In this document: positions 19,382 through 29,147 of the stretch, piece by piece
Position numbering within the stretch: position 1 is the first letter of the stretch
Layout of the letters: each line of letters begins with the position of its first letter
Origin: Staphylococcus chromogenes
GTDB lineage: Bacteria > Bacillota > Bacilli > Staphylococcales > Staphylococcaceae
Direction of reading: 5' to 3'
DNA length: 64,000 bases
NCBI RefSeq assembly: GCF_029024625.1
Contig: NZ_CP118953.1
Span: 1,984,001 to 2,048,000 of the forward strand
Position numbers and translations under genes: made by a program
Notes under the pieces: generated by a model
What the model was told of the DNA's origin: nothing
The model's database searches: none
What the model saw: the letters and a program-made list of their open reading frames with translations, nothing else

Positions 19382-20880
19382 GAATGGTCACCTCGCAATT
19401 CTGGATTAACCATTTCAATATATTGGTCGACATTCATATTCATCGCTGTCGCTTGCTCAGTCGCTTTCATAATGACAGGTGCCGCTAACCCTATTAACAG
19501 AACAACCCCCGTCATAATCATAATAATCCGCTTACGCACAGGGCGAATAGGATGGTACGTTAACTCAGCCCCTTTTTCTTCGTTACCAGCATACATATAG
19601 AAGAAAACTCTAAATAAGCTATACATGCCGATAAGACTCGTGACAATCATTAACGTCAAACCAATAAAATGTTGATGTTCTATTGCGCCAATAAAGATAA
19701 ATAATTTCCCGGGAAATCCACTGAAAGGCGGAACTCCTCCGATGGCGAGTGTAACTACGATGAACGCCACCCCTAACCACGGCTCTTTTCGTGCTAATCC
19801 TTTCAAATGGCGATATTGACGATATCCTGTTGTATAGACAATGATACCAATAACAAAAAATAGTAATGCTTTCACGACAATATCATTCATTAAATAAAAT
19901 ATAGCTCCATTAATGCCATTAAAGGTATGTGTTCCTAATCCGAAAATAACAAAACCGATTGATAAAATAACTTGATAAGCGGCGATTTTCTTTATATCTT
20001 TATACGCCACTGTTCCTACCGCACCAATAATCATCGTCATACACGCTAAAACGACAAATAATGGTTCTGTGACAGCCCCACTTTGGTTGAAAATAAGCGT
20101 ATAGAAACGAATGAGTGCATAGGCCCCTACTTTTGTCATTAACGAGGCAAATAATGCTGCGAGTTCCGTATTTAAAACGGCATAGGCTTTTGGCAACCAC
20201 ATAAATAGCACTAACGCCGCTTTAGAACCGAACGCTACGATAAATGACATAGAGACTAAATGAATCGCTGTCGGATCATCCAGTTCACGAATTCTCATCG
20301 CAATATGTGTGTAATTTAAAGTGCCTAACTGACGGTACAACAAACCAATTCCAATCAGAAGTATCCATGAACCAATCACATTCAGTACAACATAGATGAT
20401 ACTTGCCCGTAATTGTTCAACGGATTGCCCTAATGTTACGAGCACAAACGAAGCAAGTAGCATGATTTCAAACATGACATAGAGATTAAATAAATCAGCT
20501 GTTAAAAATGAACCTACAACGCCCACCGTTAAAAATAAAACAAAGGACGGTAAGTAATAGCGACTGGCACGTTTTTCCCCACGACCAAAACCAAACCCAA
20601 TAATCATAAAAACGACAAAATGGGTCGTGGTCACTAGTAATAAACTTAATGCATCACCTACGTATTGAATCCCAAATGGTGCTCTCCATCCTGAAAAATC
20701 TAATTTGAGCGGCTCATTGTTCACAACGTAAATCAACATCACCAATGAAGAGACAAAAGACACAAATACGATTATTAAAGAAAGCATACGTGATAATCTG
20801 ACTTGTTTATTTAAAATGACCAGCAACAACGCCCCAATCAGTGGCAACAAAAATGGAATTGCTAAAAAATTGTCATTCAT
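19378..20880 (-). CDS. mnhD2: Na+/H+ antiporter subunit MnhD2
   Basis: A large proton-channel-like subunit homologous to respiratory complex I NuoM/N, with about fourteen helices and 500 residues. Conserved features are [15 protein letters not shown], the [21 protein letters not shown] segment and [13 protein letters not shown]. The ATG at 20880 has AGGTGG upstream and aligns with the S. aureus start, so the longer frame is not used. It overlaps mnhC2 by eight bases. Confidence 0.94.
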   Translation of the reverse strand: MNDNFLAIPFLLPLIGALLLVILNKQVRLSRMLSLIIVFVSFVSSLVMLIYVVNNEPLKLDFSGWRAPFGIQYVGDALSLLLVTTTHFVVFMIIGFGFGRGEKRASRYYLPSFVLFLTVGVVGSFLTADLFNLYVMFEIMLLASFVLVTLGQSVEQLRASIIYVVLNVIGSWILLIGIGLLYRQLGTLNYTHIAMRIRELDDPTAIHLVSMSFIVAFGSKAALVLFMWLPKAYAVLNTELAALFASLMTKVGAYALIRFYTLIFNQSGAVTEPLFVVLACMTMIIGAVGTVAYKDIKKIAAYQVILSIGFVIFGLGTHTFNGINGAIFYLMNDIVVKALLFFVIGIIVYTTGYRQYRHLKGLARKEPWLGVAFIVVTLAIGGVPPFSGFPGKLFIFIGAIEHQHFIGLTLMIVTSLIGMYSLFRVFFYMYAGNEEKGAELTYHPIRPVRKRIIMIMTGVVLLIGLAAPVIMKATEQATAMNMNVDQYIEMVNPELRGDHS

Positions 20881-21217
20881 CTTCTTCACCACCTGTTAAA
20901 ACGTTAATCTCATCTTCTTTCGTCACTTTAAATGTACGGTAAACAAGCACAAGTAAAAATGCCGTAATCGCAAAACCAATCACGATGGCCGTCAAAACAA
21001 TCGCTTGAAGTAGTGGATCAACAAAATTTTCATGTCCTGTGACGATTAAAGGTTCGGTTTTATCCGATGTATACTCTCCCATGCTCATAATAATGAGGTT
21101 TCCCGCATGGGTATAAATTGCGATGCCGATTACAATTCGTATTAAATTTTTAGAAAGAATCATATACGTTGCGATAAACACTAAAAATCCTATCGTTAGG
21201 AGTAAGATAATATTCAT
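20873..21217 (-). CDS. mnhC2: Na+/H+ antiporter subunit MnhC2
   Basis: A 114-residue NuoK-like subunit with three helices. The segment [21 protein letters not shown] is the family hallmark. It ends in an acidic tail (TGGEEDE) and overlaps mnhD2 by eight and mnhB2 by four bases. Confidence 0.93.
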   Translation of the reverse strand: MNIILLLTIGFLVFIATYMILSKNLIRIVIGIAIYTHAGNLIIMSMGEYTSDKTEPLIVTGHENFVDPLLQAIVLTAIVIGFAITAFLLVLVYRTFKVTKEDEINVLTGGEEDE

Positions 21218-21639
21218 GATCTCCCTCCACTCAATGAAAGAATTGTCGTCACCACTACACCTACAACGCTTAATGTAATCCCTGCTTCGAATAATGTAAT
21301 TGTAGATAAATGCACTTCTCCAAAATAAGGAAATTTAAAATATGCATCTGCTTGGTAGAGGATATTTTTGCCGAAAAACAAAGGCGCCAAGGCTGTGCCT
21401 AATGAGACAAACGCCCCTACTATCATTAACTTTCTAAAATCAATAGGTAACGCTTCAAGCACTTGTTTCACGTTAAATGCTAAAAACATTAAGATAAATG
21501 CCGAACTTAAAATTAATCCTGCAATAAATCCTCCACCTGGATTGTTGTGACCGGCAAAGAATAAATAGAACCCGAAAGTCAAAATGATAAATACAACAAT
21601 GCGTGTGACTGTTTTAAGGACTAAATCATTCTCTTTCAT
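21214..21639 (-). CDS. mnhB2: Na+/H+ antiporter subunit MnhB2
   Basis: A 141-residue MrpB-type subunit with four helices and the family motif [14 protein letters not shown] (residues 29-42). It overlaps mnhA2 by 14 bases and mnhC2 by four, and belongs to the same transcript. It pairs with the C-terminal part of MnhA2 in the complex. Confidence 0.93.
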   Translation of the reverse strand: MKENDLVLKTVTRIVVFIILTFGFYLFFAGHNNPGGGFIAGLILSSAFILMFLAFNVKQVLEALPIDFRKLMIVGAFVSLGTALAPLFFGKNILYQADAYFKFPYFGEVHLSTITLFEAGITLSVVGVVVTTILSLSGGRS

Positions 21640-24010
21640 CTTGACCCCTCCGATCTCTAAAGTTAAGTAATGTATAAATACCTAATCCTGCAATAATTAA
21701 CACTAATCCTTCCGCCATCGTATCTAACGCTCGGAAATCACCGAGTATCGCATTGACGACATTTTTCCCGCCTGATTTTTCATATGCATCGTGATAAAAC
21801 ACAGAAATCGTCTCTAATGCACTCGCTTGTTGAATCATAAACACAAAACCAACAACGAGAAACGCTGTTAAGAGAGAAACAACAATTTTCACCGATTCTT
21901 TTTTCATGTTGAAGCTTCCACGTGGAATATTTGGCAAGCGTGAAAAACTTACAATGAAGAGGACGGTTGTAATTGTTTCTGTCACTAATTGTGTCAATGC
22001 TAAATCGGGTGCACGCATTAATATGAAAAATAACGCAACGGCGTAACCAATACCTCCAGTTAATATAACCATCGTTAAACGTTGACGAATAAAAATAAGT
22101 GCAAAACCGATGACGATGACAGTGACTAATAAAAGCACATGAAAAATATGATAATCTGTCACGTCAATTTTATACATCTCAGGTATCCCTACGCGTATTA
22201 GTCCATAGACATTAATAATAAAATAAATCATCAATGTCACAATCAAGTATGAATTTAAACGATTATTCATAAGAGAACGTAAACCTATTCCTGAGTATTC
22301 CTCCATAGATTTATACGATCCGTGGAAAAGATTAACACTTGACCAACTCTTTTCTTTCACTTGTGTAAAACGTGTCCAATCCACGAATAACACACCTATA
22401 ATACCGAGAACAATAACGGTCACACTCATCATAAGCGGAAGCGTAATACCGTGCCATTGAGATAAATGAGGCGCATAGGAGGCTAATTCATTTGAGGCTA
22501 CGATATTTTCAAAAGCCCCTTTTAATATGGTATCTCCAACCACTTTAGGCATGATAAAAATAAGAGGTAAACAAATCGCCATCACGGCTGCCGGTGCTAT
22601 AAATAGCTTTGGCTCATGAAGTGATTTATTGATTTTAAATTCTCCAAAAAACGTTTGTTTTATCATGTAACCCGAATAAATAAATGTAAAAATACTTGCG
22701 ACAAAACCTATAAAGCTCACAATGACAGTCATGAGAACATTGAAGCCCTGAAGTTTATGCGCATTCACTAATCCTTCAAAAAACATCTCTTTACTTATAA
22801 ACCCATTCAATAGAGGCACGCCTGCCATTGCTAATGACGCTAATATCATCACTGTCATCGTGATAGGTAACGCCTTTTTCAAACCACCTAATTTGCGAAT
22901 ATCTCGTGTACCTGTTTCATGGTCAATCAGTCCGACCCCCATAAACAAGGCTCCTTTAAATAAGGCATGATTAAGTAAGTGGAAGATAGCCGCAAATAAA
23001 ATATAAGCATTCGCTTCAATGACAGCTGAATTTGTTGCAGTGGCAATACCGCCTCCAAGTCCTACCATTGACATAATCATGCCAAGTTGACTAATTGTGG
23101 AATAGGCAAGAATTCCTTTTAAGTCGTATTGACGAATAGCTGTGATTGAACCGTAAATCATTGTAATTAAACCAATCATCGTCACCATATAAATATAAAA
23201 TTGGCTCTGACCTAAAATTGGCGTAAAGCGAAGCAATAGAAAAATACCTGCTTTTACCATCGTCGCTGAGTGTAAATAAGCACTCACAGGCGTAGGAGCT
23301 GCCATCGCTCGAGGTAACCAAAAATGAAATGGCCACTGTGCAGATTTTGTAAATGCCCCGAGTAAAAACATCAAAACAATCGGAATAAACAGCGGATGTG
23401 CCGCAATTTCATGACTTTGTGCAATCTGTTTGGTGATTGTATTCGTTCCCGTGACAACATAAAGCATGATAAAGCCCACAAGCATTGCCAAACCACCAAA
23501 AACGGTCACAACAAATGAGGTCATTGCCCCGCGTTGACTGTCAGTTTTATCGTACCAATAACTGATTAATAGAAAAGAGGAAACACTCGTGAGCTCCCAA
23601 AAAATGTACAAAATAATCGTGTTATTCGCTAACACAATCCCTAACATACTGAACATAAATAATACGAGGTAAATGTAAAAGCGTGGCAAATCATCGTATT
23701 TATGGGATAAATATTGTGTGGCATAAAAGAAGACCGCTACACCAATAATTGAAATGAGAAGGCTAAAGAACAAACTCAAGCCATCAAGTCTAAAATCAAA
23801 GTTAATATCGTATGTTGGCAACCACTTTAACGTGTAACTTAAATAATGATGATTTAAGACTTTTGGAATGTGATACAAAAAAACTACTGCTGACGCTACT
23901 GGCGCCATTAATGCGAGAAATCCTGGCCATTGTTTCGTATTGCCTTTCATCATAACAGCCAGAACGAGCATGATGATAATTAAAAATGACATTAATCCTA
24001 AAATAACCAT
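21626..24010 (-). CDS. mnhA2: Na+/H+ antiporter subunit MnhA2
   Basis: The largest antiporter subunit, 794 residues. The first two thirds is a NuoL-like proton channel ([49 protein letters not shown]); the last third carries MrpB/NuoJ-like helices ([20 protein letters not shown]). Mrp antiporters exchange Na+ or K+ for H+ and support pH and salt tolerance. AAGGAGGATAGAGG precedes the ATG. Only 25 bp separate it from the recombinase-like gene upstream on the same strand, too short for a separate promoter outside coding sequence. Confidence 0.95.
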   Translation of the reverse strand: MVILGLMSFLIIIMLVLAVMMKGNTKQWPGFLALMAPVASAVVFLYHIPKVLNHHYLSYTLKWLPTYDINFDFRLDGLSLFFSLLISIIGVAVFFYATQYLSHKYDDLPRFYIYLVLFMFSMLGIVLANNTIILYIFWELTSVSSFLLISYWYDKTDSQRGAMTSFVVTVFGGLAMLVGFIMLYVVTGTNTITKQIAQSHEIAAHPLFIPIVLMFLLGAFTKSAQWPFHFWLPRAMAAPTPVSAYLHSATMVKAGIFLLLRFTPILGQSQFYIYMVTMIGLITMIYGSITAIRQYDLKGILAYSTISQLGMIMSMVGLGGGIATATNSAVIEANAYILFAAIFHLLNHALFKGALFMGVGLIDHETGTRDIRKLGGLKKALPITMTVMILASLAMAGVPLLNGFISKEMFFEGLVNAHKLQGFNVLMTVIVSFIGFVASIFTFIYSGYMIKQTFFGEFKINKSLHEPKLFIAPAAVMAICLPLIFIMPKVVGDTILKGAFENIVASNELASYAPHLSQWHGITLPLMMSVTVIVLGIIGVLFVDWTRFTQVKEKSWSSVNLFHGSYKSMEEYSGIGLRSLMNNRLNSYLIVTLMIYFIINVYGLIRVGIPEMYKIDVTDYHIFHVLLLVTVIVIGFALIFIRQRLTMVILTGGIGYAVALFFILMRAPDLALTQLVTETITTVLFIVSFSRLPNIPRGSFNMKKESVKIVVSLLTAFLVVGFVFMIQQASALETISVFYHDAYEKSGGKNVVNAILGDFRALDTMAEGLVLIIAGLGIYTLLNFRDRRGQDERE

Positions 24011-24035
24011 CCTCTATCCTCCTTATAAACAAATT

Positions 24036-24587
24036 TTATAAATTTAATGCGATTGTCGTATTAATTTCCTTTTTCGTAATTCCTATAAATTTCATCGTTT
24101 CATAGGATGTTTGATGTCCTAAATATTTTTGAATAATGGAGATAGACACCCCAGAACGATACGTATGATAGGCAAATGTTTTTCGTAATGTTGTTAAACC
24201 AATATGTTCTATCCCTACCTTCGTTGCTGCCGCGTTTATTATGCGATAAGCTTGTTGTCGACTCAAACCATTTTTTGTTCGCTTTGATTGAAATAACAAA
24301 CTTGTGTCCGTCAGTCTTCCCTCACGAATGTACCCTATCAATTCACCTCTTAGTTTTTCAGGAATAATGACTCGGATATCTTGTGAAGTTGACGTTACCC
24401 ATACATGGACGACTTCATGTTGTGGATTTAATACATCCTCAACCTTTAAATTTAGTAATTCATTTAATTTGACACCTGTATGAATCGCAAACTTAAATAG
24501 TAAGTAATCTCTCATGGATTGGCTTTGTAAATACACATACATTTTATGTATATCTGTTTTATCTCGAATTGGATCTACAAAGTTCAC
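24036..24587 (-). CDS. Tyrosine-recombinase-fold protein with lost catalytic residues
   Basis: A 183-residue protein resembling the catalytic domain of XerC/XerD recombinases without the N-terminal core-binding domain. Anchors are HTGVKLNELLNLKVEDV, LTTLRKTFAYH and IIQKYLGHQTSYETMKF. Aligned by eye to XerC, the first catalytic Arg is Lys (GVKLNEL), the beta-hairpin Lys is Gln or Ser, the HxxR His is Thr (TTLR) and the nucleophilic Tyr is Phe (TMKF); only the second Arg and the GH His remain. It is thus unlikely to cut DNA but may still bind it. The start is taken as GTG at 24587 behind GAGGTGG. It stands directly upstream of mnhA2 on the same strand, so it may be cotranscribed with or regulate the antiporter. 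Confidence 0.85.
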   Translation of the reverse strand: MNFVDPIRDKTDIHKMYVYLQSQSMRDYLLFKFAIHTGVKLNELLNLKVEDVLNPQHEVVHVWVTSTSQDIRVIIPEKLRGELIGYIREGRLTDTSLLFQSKRTKNGLSRQQAYRIINAAATKVGIEHIGLTTLRKTFAYHTYRSGVSISIIQKYLGHQTSYETMKFIGITKKEINTTIALNL

Positions 24588-24731
24588 ATCTGCCACCTCA
24601 TTTAATGTTTCTTATACAATGATATACTTTATTTTAGTAACATGAAAGAGTTATGTTCACATTTTTCAAAAAAATTTTTGGCCTTTTTGCGTTTTAAAAA
24701 CGATATATATAGTGAAAGGAGGTCAGAAATC

Positions 24732-24935
24732 ATGAACAACTTAAATCTTACACTCATTCTGACACAAACGACTTTATCTCCGGAAGGCAAAGCAACGAAA
24801 TCCACGCGTCGATTCAATCAAATTAAATCGACAGCAACTGACCAAGAGTTACTTTCTTTTGCTAAAGCGATTGAAGCACTATCTGGAGAGCATTACGACA
24901 GTATCGAATCAGTGAAAACTGAACAAATTGGTTAA
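24732..24935 (+). CDS. DUF1659 family protein
   Basis: A 67-residue protein of unknown function with the DUF1659 pattern (KSTRRFNQIKSTATDQELLSF, then AIEALSG). AAAGGAGG before the ATG at 24732 fixes the start; the longer upstream reading frame is not used. It is followed after 14 bp by a DUF2922 gene; this pairing is common in Firmicutes and suggests a shared but unknown role. Confidence 0.85.
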   Translation: MNNLNLTLILTQTTLSPEGKATKSTRRFNQIKSTATDQELLSFAKAIEALSGEHYDSIESVKTEQIG

Positions 24936-24949
24936 AAGGAGACTACATT

Positions 24950-25165
24950 ATGAATACAAAAACATTAGAAATTACATTTGAAAATGCATTACAAAAACCT
25001 GTAAAACTTACCATCCCTAAATTAGCATCAACAATTACACGCGAATTAGTAGAAGTGCAAGCCGATAAAATTGTAAAATTAAATATTTTAATGTACAATG
25101 GCGTGCCTGTGACAAAAGTAAAATCTGCGCAATTGATAGATCGCACGGTCACAGTATTATTCTAA
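24950..25165 (+). CDS. DUF2922 family protein
   Basis: A 71-residue protein matching DUF2922 (LEITFENALQKPVKLTIP, then a C-terminal VKSAQLIDRTVTVLF). It is probably a small all-beta protein. AAAGGAG lies before the ATG, which comes 14 bp after the DUF1659 stop. Function is not known. Confidence 0.85.
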   Translation: MNTKTLEITFENALQKPVKLTIPKLASTITRELVEVQADKIVKLNILMYNGVPVTKVKSAQLIDRTVTVLF

Positions 25166-25202
25166 AATTAATCGCTGTATAGATTCATTTTCATTCTGTT
25201 TA

Positions 25203-25238
25203 AAGTCCTCAAAATGACCATTCAATTTTGAGGGCTTT
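25203..25238 (+). terminator. Terminator of the DUF1659-DUF2922 pair
   Basis: AAGTCCTCAAAAT and ATTTTGAGGGCTT pair around a short loop and are followed by TTTTC. It ends the two-gene transcript. Confidence 0.85.
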
Positions 25239-25351
25239 TCTTATATTTTAAAGACGCTTATCCCTTTATCAATTTAGCATAGAATAGCCTGAATTCCCCC
25301 TTGAATCCTTAATAAAAAGCGTCTACGAGATTGCACGACCTAACGTGAGAA

Positions 25352-25389
25352 AGCCATCAAAATTTACACATAGATAAATTTTGATGGCT
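25352..25389 (+). repeat. Hairpin AGCCATCAAAATTTA type, second hairpin after DUF2922
   Basis: A perfect stem, AGCCATCAAAATTTA with its complement, followed by ATTTTAAA. It is 110 bp beyond a complete terminator and so is not needed to end the gene. It matches hairpins at 17657 and 57307. Confidence 0.8.
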
Positions 25390-25469
25390 ATTTTAAATTT
25401 AAATAGATAATAATGCAAAAAGACAGATGATGTAATAATTACTAGTAAGTAATGAACGCATATTCAACT

Positions 25470-25560
25470 CATTCTTAGTTGAAACTTCTGAGCAAAAACT
25501 GTAACAGAAAGTCTTAATAATCTAACTGAACTTGGCGTGCGCTTTTTACGTATACACTGC
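25470..25560 (+). repeat. Degenerate relative of the dispersed repeat
   Basis: CTTAGTTGAAACTTCTGAG near 25473 and a GGCGTGCGCTTTTTACG segment about 60 bp later resemble CTAAGCCGAGACTTCTGAG and TACGTATGCGCTTTTCA of the intact copies, in the same order and orientation relative to the preceding hairpin. The match is weak and rests on visual comparison. The rest of the 25166-25618 gap shows no gene. Confidence 0.5.
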
Positions 25561-25618
25561 TTTATCTCTGCCCCCAACAAAGACATAAAAGTGTTTATGC
25601 CCCCTTTTACCGCACGAT

Positions 25619-25852
25619 TTATGAGTCACTGTGGTATGAGCGAACTTTTTCACCATAAAATACTTTTGATGTTTCCATTTTCATACATAAGACATACTTC
25701 TCATAAACTTCACACACTTGTGCCAAAATCGTATGTGGCGATTTGACACTCAACACTTCTACATATTCGTCTTGTTGAAAGGTACAACATTCATCAACAT
25801 TCACTAAGAAAAGCCCTTCATTGATGAGCCTAACAACTTCATGATTACACAA
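25619..25852 (-). CDS. Small conserved-looking hypothetical protein
   Basis: A 77-residue frame with balanced composition (LVNVDECCTFQQDEYVEVL, then LAQVCEVYEKYVLCMK) and several cysteines. The start would be TTG at 25852, with a weak GGTGAA site. I do not recognise a family. It is on the opposite strand to its neighbours and has its own gap on both sides. It could be real or chance; codon use looks gene-like. Confidence 0.5.
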   Translation of the reverse strand: MCNHEVVRLINEGLFLVNVDECCTFQQDEYVEVLSVKSPHTILAQVCEVYEKYVLCMKMETSKVFYGEKVRSYHSDS

Positions 25853-26037
25853 ATGGATTCACCACACTCTCACTATTTCAAGATTATCATACTAAATTTA
25901 TAAGACACTATGTTTCGTTTAAATTAAACTTATTCGAAAATTTACATTGTCTTTACATGATTGTAAAATGACTGAAAATTGATATGCCCATGGTCAAAAA
26001 CAATGCGCTTACGTATAATCAAAGTATAGGAGGTCTT

Positions 26038-26961
26038 ATGATATTACTATTACTTCTTTTAACGCTTTGTGCTGGTGCAGTTATTCCATTGCAAACTTCT
26101 ATAAATGCACGGTTACACCATTTTACGCACAGTTCTTTTTATACATCTGCCATCTCTTTTTTAGTAGGAAGTCTCACGCTTGCCATCGTCATTCTTTGTT
26201 TTCAACCGCACTATTTTACACCACATACTTTAAGCACATTTCAGTTGGACTATCGATGGGTGATTGGAGGCTTAATGGGCGTCATTTTTCTAACGGGAAA
26301 TCTACTTTTACTGCCGCGTATAGGGGCTTCCCTCACTGTAGTGACCACTTTGTCTGGTCAATTAATTATGAGCCTCCTCATTGATACGTTTGGCTGGTTT
26401 CATTTGCCGATGCGTCCGTTAACTATCGTTAAAATATTAGGCTTAATTTTACTGTTTACAGGCATCATTTTAATGAATTTGACTTCAAAGCAAGCCACAA
26501 ACCAAATACACAATCGAATTTGGCTCATTGTCGGAGTTTTATTTGGAGCTGCTCCTCCCATTCAAACAGCAATCAATAGCAGTTTAGGACAACTTACACA
26601 TTCGTCTCTATTTGCAGCGTTTGTTTCTTTTACGGTCGGGACAGCGACCTTATTTTTGCTTACCATAATATTCCATCGCAGATTTAAAATTTATAAACGC
26701 GACACAACTTCACGTCCTCTTCGTTGGTGGTATTTTACCGGAGGGATGTTGGGCGCTATATTTGTAACCACAAATATTATTGTCGCTCCTATCTTAGGGA
26801 TTACTGTTTCTCTTATTATTGTCATGCTGGGACAAATAATCATGGGCTTATGTATCGATCACTTCGGATGGCTTAATGCACCCAAACAGGCAATACACCT
26901 TAAGCGTATTCTCGGCTTATTATGTGTTATTGTCGCGATATTCATCATTCAACTCAATTAA
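26038..26961 (+). CDS. Duplicated YdcZ-type (DUF606) DMT transporter
   Basis: A 307-residue protein with about ten hydrophobic helices made of two homologous halves. The half-starts are similar: GAVIPLQTSINARLHHFTHS near residue 14 and GAAPPIQTAINSSLGQLTHS near residue 160, each followed by a SFLVGSLTLA or SFTVGTATLF stretch; the half-ends share QLIMSLLIDTFGWF and QIIMGLCIDHFGWL. Single YdcZ proteins are about 150 residues, so this is a fused pair forming a full carrier. Substrate is unknown. The ATG at 26038 has AGGAGG directly upstream; an upstream frame extension is rejected. Confidence 0.85.
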   Translation: MILLLLLLTLCAGAVIPLQTSINARLHHFTHSSFYTSAISFLVGSLTLAIVILCFQPHYFTPHTLSTFQLDYRWVIGGLMGVIFLTGNLLLLPRIGASLTVVTTLSGQLIMSLLIDTFGWFHLPMRPLTIVKILGLILLFTGIILMNLTSKQATNQIHNRIWLIVGVLFGAAPPIQTAINSSLGQLTHSSLFAAFVSFTVGTATLFLLTIIFHRRFKIYKRDTTSRPLRWWYFTGGMLGAIFVTTNIIVAPILGITVSLIIVMLGQIIMGLCIDHFGWLNAPKQAIHLKRILGLLCVIVAIFIIQLN

Positions 26962-27264
26962 TAATCCATGATTATCGCTTTACCGTTTTCATACCTGTTA
27001 GAATTAAAAGTCAGGACTCCTTAATTGACACCACAATCTTTAATTTATATTCTCCTATGGCAACACTATACCTCGCGTGAGGTTTGGTGTTGTCATATCC
27101 ATTTGAAATGCAAACATTCTCCTCATAAACATAACTCTTAAAATCAGTTTAGGCTCTCCCTCTTAATTAATAACATATTTACAGTTAAATCAAGATTTTT
27201 TTCATTTTTTAAACCCTCAAATTAAATAGTTTTTGTGAGTTTGTTTATATTCACTCTAAGTCGC
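26962..27264. other. Intergenic region with a stem-loop
   Basis: No gene is visible. An inverted repeat at about 27057-27095 (TGGCAACACTA, then ACCTC/GAGGT and GGTGTTGTCA) forms a stem of about 15 pairs with no T-run. It may end or stabilise the upstream transcript. Confidence 0.55.
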
Positions 27265-27292
27265 TTGCACCAAAATATTATTACATTATAAT
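27265..27292 (+). promoter_or_regulatory. Promoter of the HlyD-like gene
   Basis: TTGCAC at 27265-27270 and TATAAT at 27287-27292 with a 16-bp spacer, 30 bp before the start codon. Confidence 0.65.
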
Positions 27293-27321
27293 TTTTATCA
27301 AAATTATATTGAGGTGCATAC

Positions 27322-28236
27322 ATGAAAAAATCATTGCTTATCACTATTTTAACGGGTATTCTTCTCTTTAGTATGACTACAGGAGTTGTGATTCATTTAT
27401 TTATCCAACCAAATCAATCGGATATCAAAACAATCCGTGCCACTTTAACACCTCCCCCTTATTTAATAGGGATTGTGCAATCTGACTATAACTATTTATT
27501 AAAATTCAATCCCACTTTGGGCTATATTCAAGATATTCACGTCAAAAATGGCGAACGCGTCGACATAGATACCCCTTTAGTGACCTATCACAATCCCGCA
27601 AAAATCCCCGAAATCAATGCATTAAACACGTTACTCAAACTTCCTCTTGATGCTGATCAAAGTTTTGAAACAAATAAAGAAATAATGAAACTCAAAGCAA
27701 ATTTGTATCACACGATTCAATCACCTACTCAGGGAATCGTGCGTTTGCATGAATCTGTTCCAGAGCAAAATAAAGAAAAAATTTCAGAAATAACTTCTGA
27801 AGAACAACATATTCTCGTTAAAGTTCCGGAGAATTTATATACAAAATTTAAACAAGGAAACACTGTTAACCTACGGTCTCGTTTTAATGGAAAAGAGGCG
27901 AAAGGTACAGTTGTATCAAGACATTGGACCCCCATCTCTTCTTCAAAATCAAAGCATCAATCTTACTATTTCACCAAAATTAAAACGCCTAAAAACTATC
28001 CTATTGGGACTCATTTTGATATTCAATACTCTAACGCATTAATCGTTTTACCTAGTGATATATTAATAGATGAAAATTCAGTATTGATTTATAAGAAGGA
28101 CAAATTGATTAAACGAATAATAAGTTATGATAAAATAAATGAGCAACTTATAATTAAAAATGGAATATTTGTTGGAGAGAAAGTCGTACGATTTCCCCAT
28201 GATCAAAAAATTAAAATAGAGAATATAGAGAGATAG
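27322..28236 (+). CDS. Orphan HlyD/RND-type membrane fusion adaptor
   Basis: A 304-residue protein with an N-terminal signal anchor (residues 4-28) and a biotinyl-lipoyl-like hybrid: GYIQDIHVKNGERVDIDTPLVTY (about residues 70-90) and SPTQGIVRLHESV (about 133). A beta-barrel (ILVKVPENLYTKFKQGNTV) and a C-terminal domain with SDILIDENSVLIYKKDK follow. The helical hairpin between the lipoyl halves is short. Such adaptors work with an ABC or RND transporter, but no pump gene is adjacent, so the partner is elsewhere or lost. GAGGTG precedes the ATG. It lies directly upstream of sarA with its own promoter. Confidence 0.75.
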   Translation: MKKSLLITILTGILLFSMTTGVVIHLFIQPNQSDIKTIRATLTPPPYLIGIVQSDYNYLLKFNPTLGYIQDIHVKNGERVDIDTPLVTYHNPAKIPEINALNTLLKLPLDADQSFETNKEIMKLKANLYHTIQSPTQGIVRLHESVPEQNKEKISEITSEEQHILVKVPENLYTKFKQGNTVNLRSRFNGKEAKGTVVSRHWTPISSSKSKHQSYYFTKIKTPKNYPIGTHFDIQYSNALIVLPSDILIDENSVLIYKKDKLIKRIISYDKINEQLIIKNGIFVGEKVVRFPHDQKIKIENIER

Positions 28237-28387
28237 ATGGGTTTTCTTTTTCTATTAAAATTATTTTAATGTAAAAGAAGACTTTCCGTAGAAGTTGAAA
28301 TGACACGGCATATTGTTATAAAACTGCTTTTTTCCAACTTTCTACAAAAATTTTGTATCATAATCGAGTGCGGTTAAGCCTTCTTAG

Positions 28388-28416
28388 TTTACAATCTAAT
28401 TCGAATTGGTTATAAT
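28388..28416 (+). promoter_or_regulatory. Probable sarA proximal promoter
   Basis: TTTACA at 28388-28393 and TATAAT at 28411-28416 with a 17-bp spacer, 170 bp before the sarA start. Direct repeats ACAATCTAATT flank the -10 region (at about 28390 and 28419). The 349-bp gap holds no gene. In S. aureus sarA has three promoters; only this one is clear here. Confidence 0.7.
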
Positions 28417-28585
28417 TACAATCTAATTGCACTTAAATCAATTCACAAGTAATATTATTAATTACTTTTTATAAGAAGGTACAGATATTTCGTTTGAAAT
28501 TAATAAGCGTCACTTTCTTAAATATGTTTTCCAAGACATGTTTTGAAAAATTATACGAGGGCAATGAAAACGGGAGGTTATGGAA

Positions 28586-28957
28586 ATGGCTGTTACAAGA
28601 GTCAAAGATTGTTTCGAATTATTATCAATGGTTACGTATGCGGATAGATTAAAAAGCGTAATCAAAAAAGAATTCCAAATTAGTTTTGAGGAATTTGCTG
28701 TATTAACACATTTAAGCTATCGCATTGAAGATGAATATTACCTTAAAGATATTATTAACAACTTAAACTACAAACAACCTCAAGTAGTTAAAGCGGTTAA
28801 AAACTTATCTCAAGAAGGTTACTTCAACAAGCGTCGTAACGAACAGGATGAGCGTACTGTTCTTATTTTAGTAAACGATGAGCAACGTAAAAAAATCGAC
28901 GAATTGTTAAATCGTGTTAACGAAACAATCAAAAGCACTGACATTAAACCACAATAA
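28586..28957 (+). CDS. sarA: Global virulence regulator SarA
   Basis: A 123-residue winged-helix DNA-binding protein. The N-terminus with C9 ([19 protein letters not shown]), helix-turn-helix [20 protein letters not shown] and wing [13 protein letters not shown] match staphylococcal SarA almost residue by residue; only the last 10 residues differ. GGGAGG is eight bases before ATG 28586, so this start is favoured over ATG 28580. SarA controls toxins, adhesins and biofilm genes. It is transcribed alone and closed by a strong terminator. Confidence 0.97.
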   Translation: MAVTRVKDCFELLSMVTYADRLKSVIKKEFQISFEEFAVLTHLSYRIEDEYYLKDIINNLNYKQPQVVKAVKNLSQEGYFNKRRNEQDERTVLILVNDEQRKKIDELLNRVNETIKSTDIKPQ

Positions 28958-28959
28958 TG

Positions 28960-28990
28960 AAAAAACCACTTCGCTTGAAGTGGTTTTTTT
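28960..28990 (+). terminator. sarA terminator
   Basis: AAAAAACCACTTC paired with GAAGTGGTTTTTT around a short loop. A further hairpin, CAACATCAAT with ATTGATGTTG, lies at 29030-29055 and may serve the converging hydrolase gene. Confidence 0.93.
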
Positions 28991-29147
28991 ATGTGTTTTT
29001 ATGTGGCTAGGGGTTAGTTTTAATGCCCACAACATCAATTCTCTCATTGATGTTGAGCCACTTGGAAAGTTCGCTTTATCAATCTTTTTTTACCCCTGTT
29101 TAATGTCTATCTTCCCCGTAATATAGGTAATATATTTAAAGGTTAGC

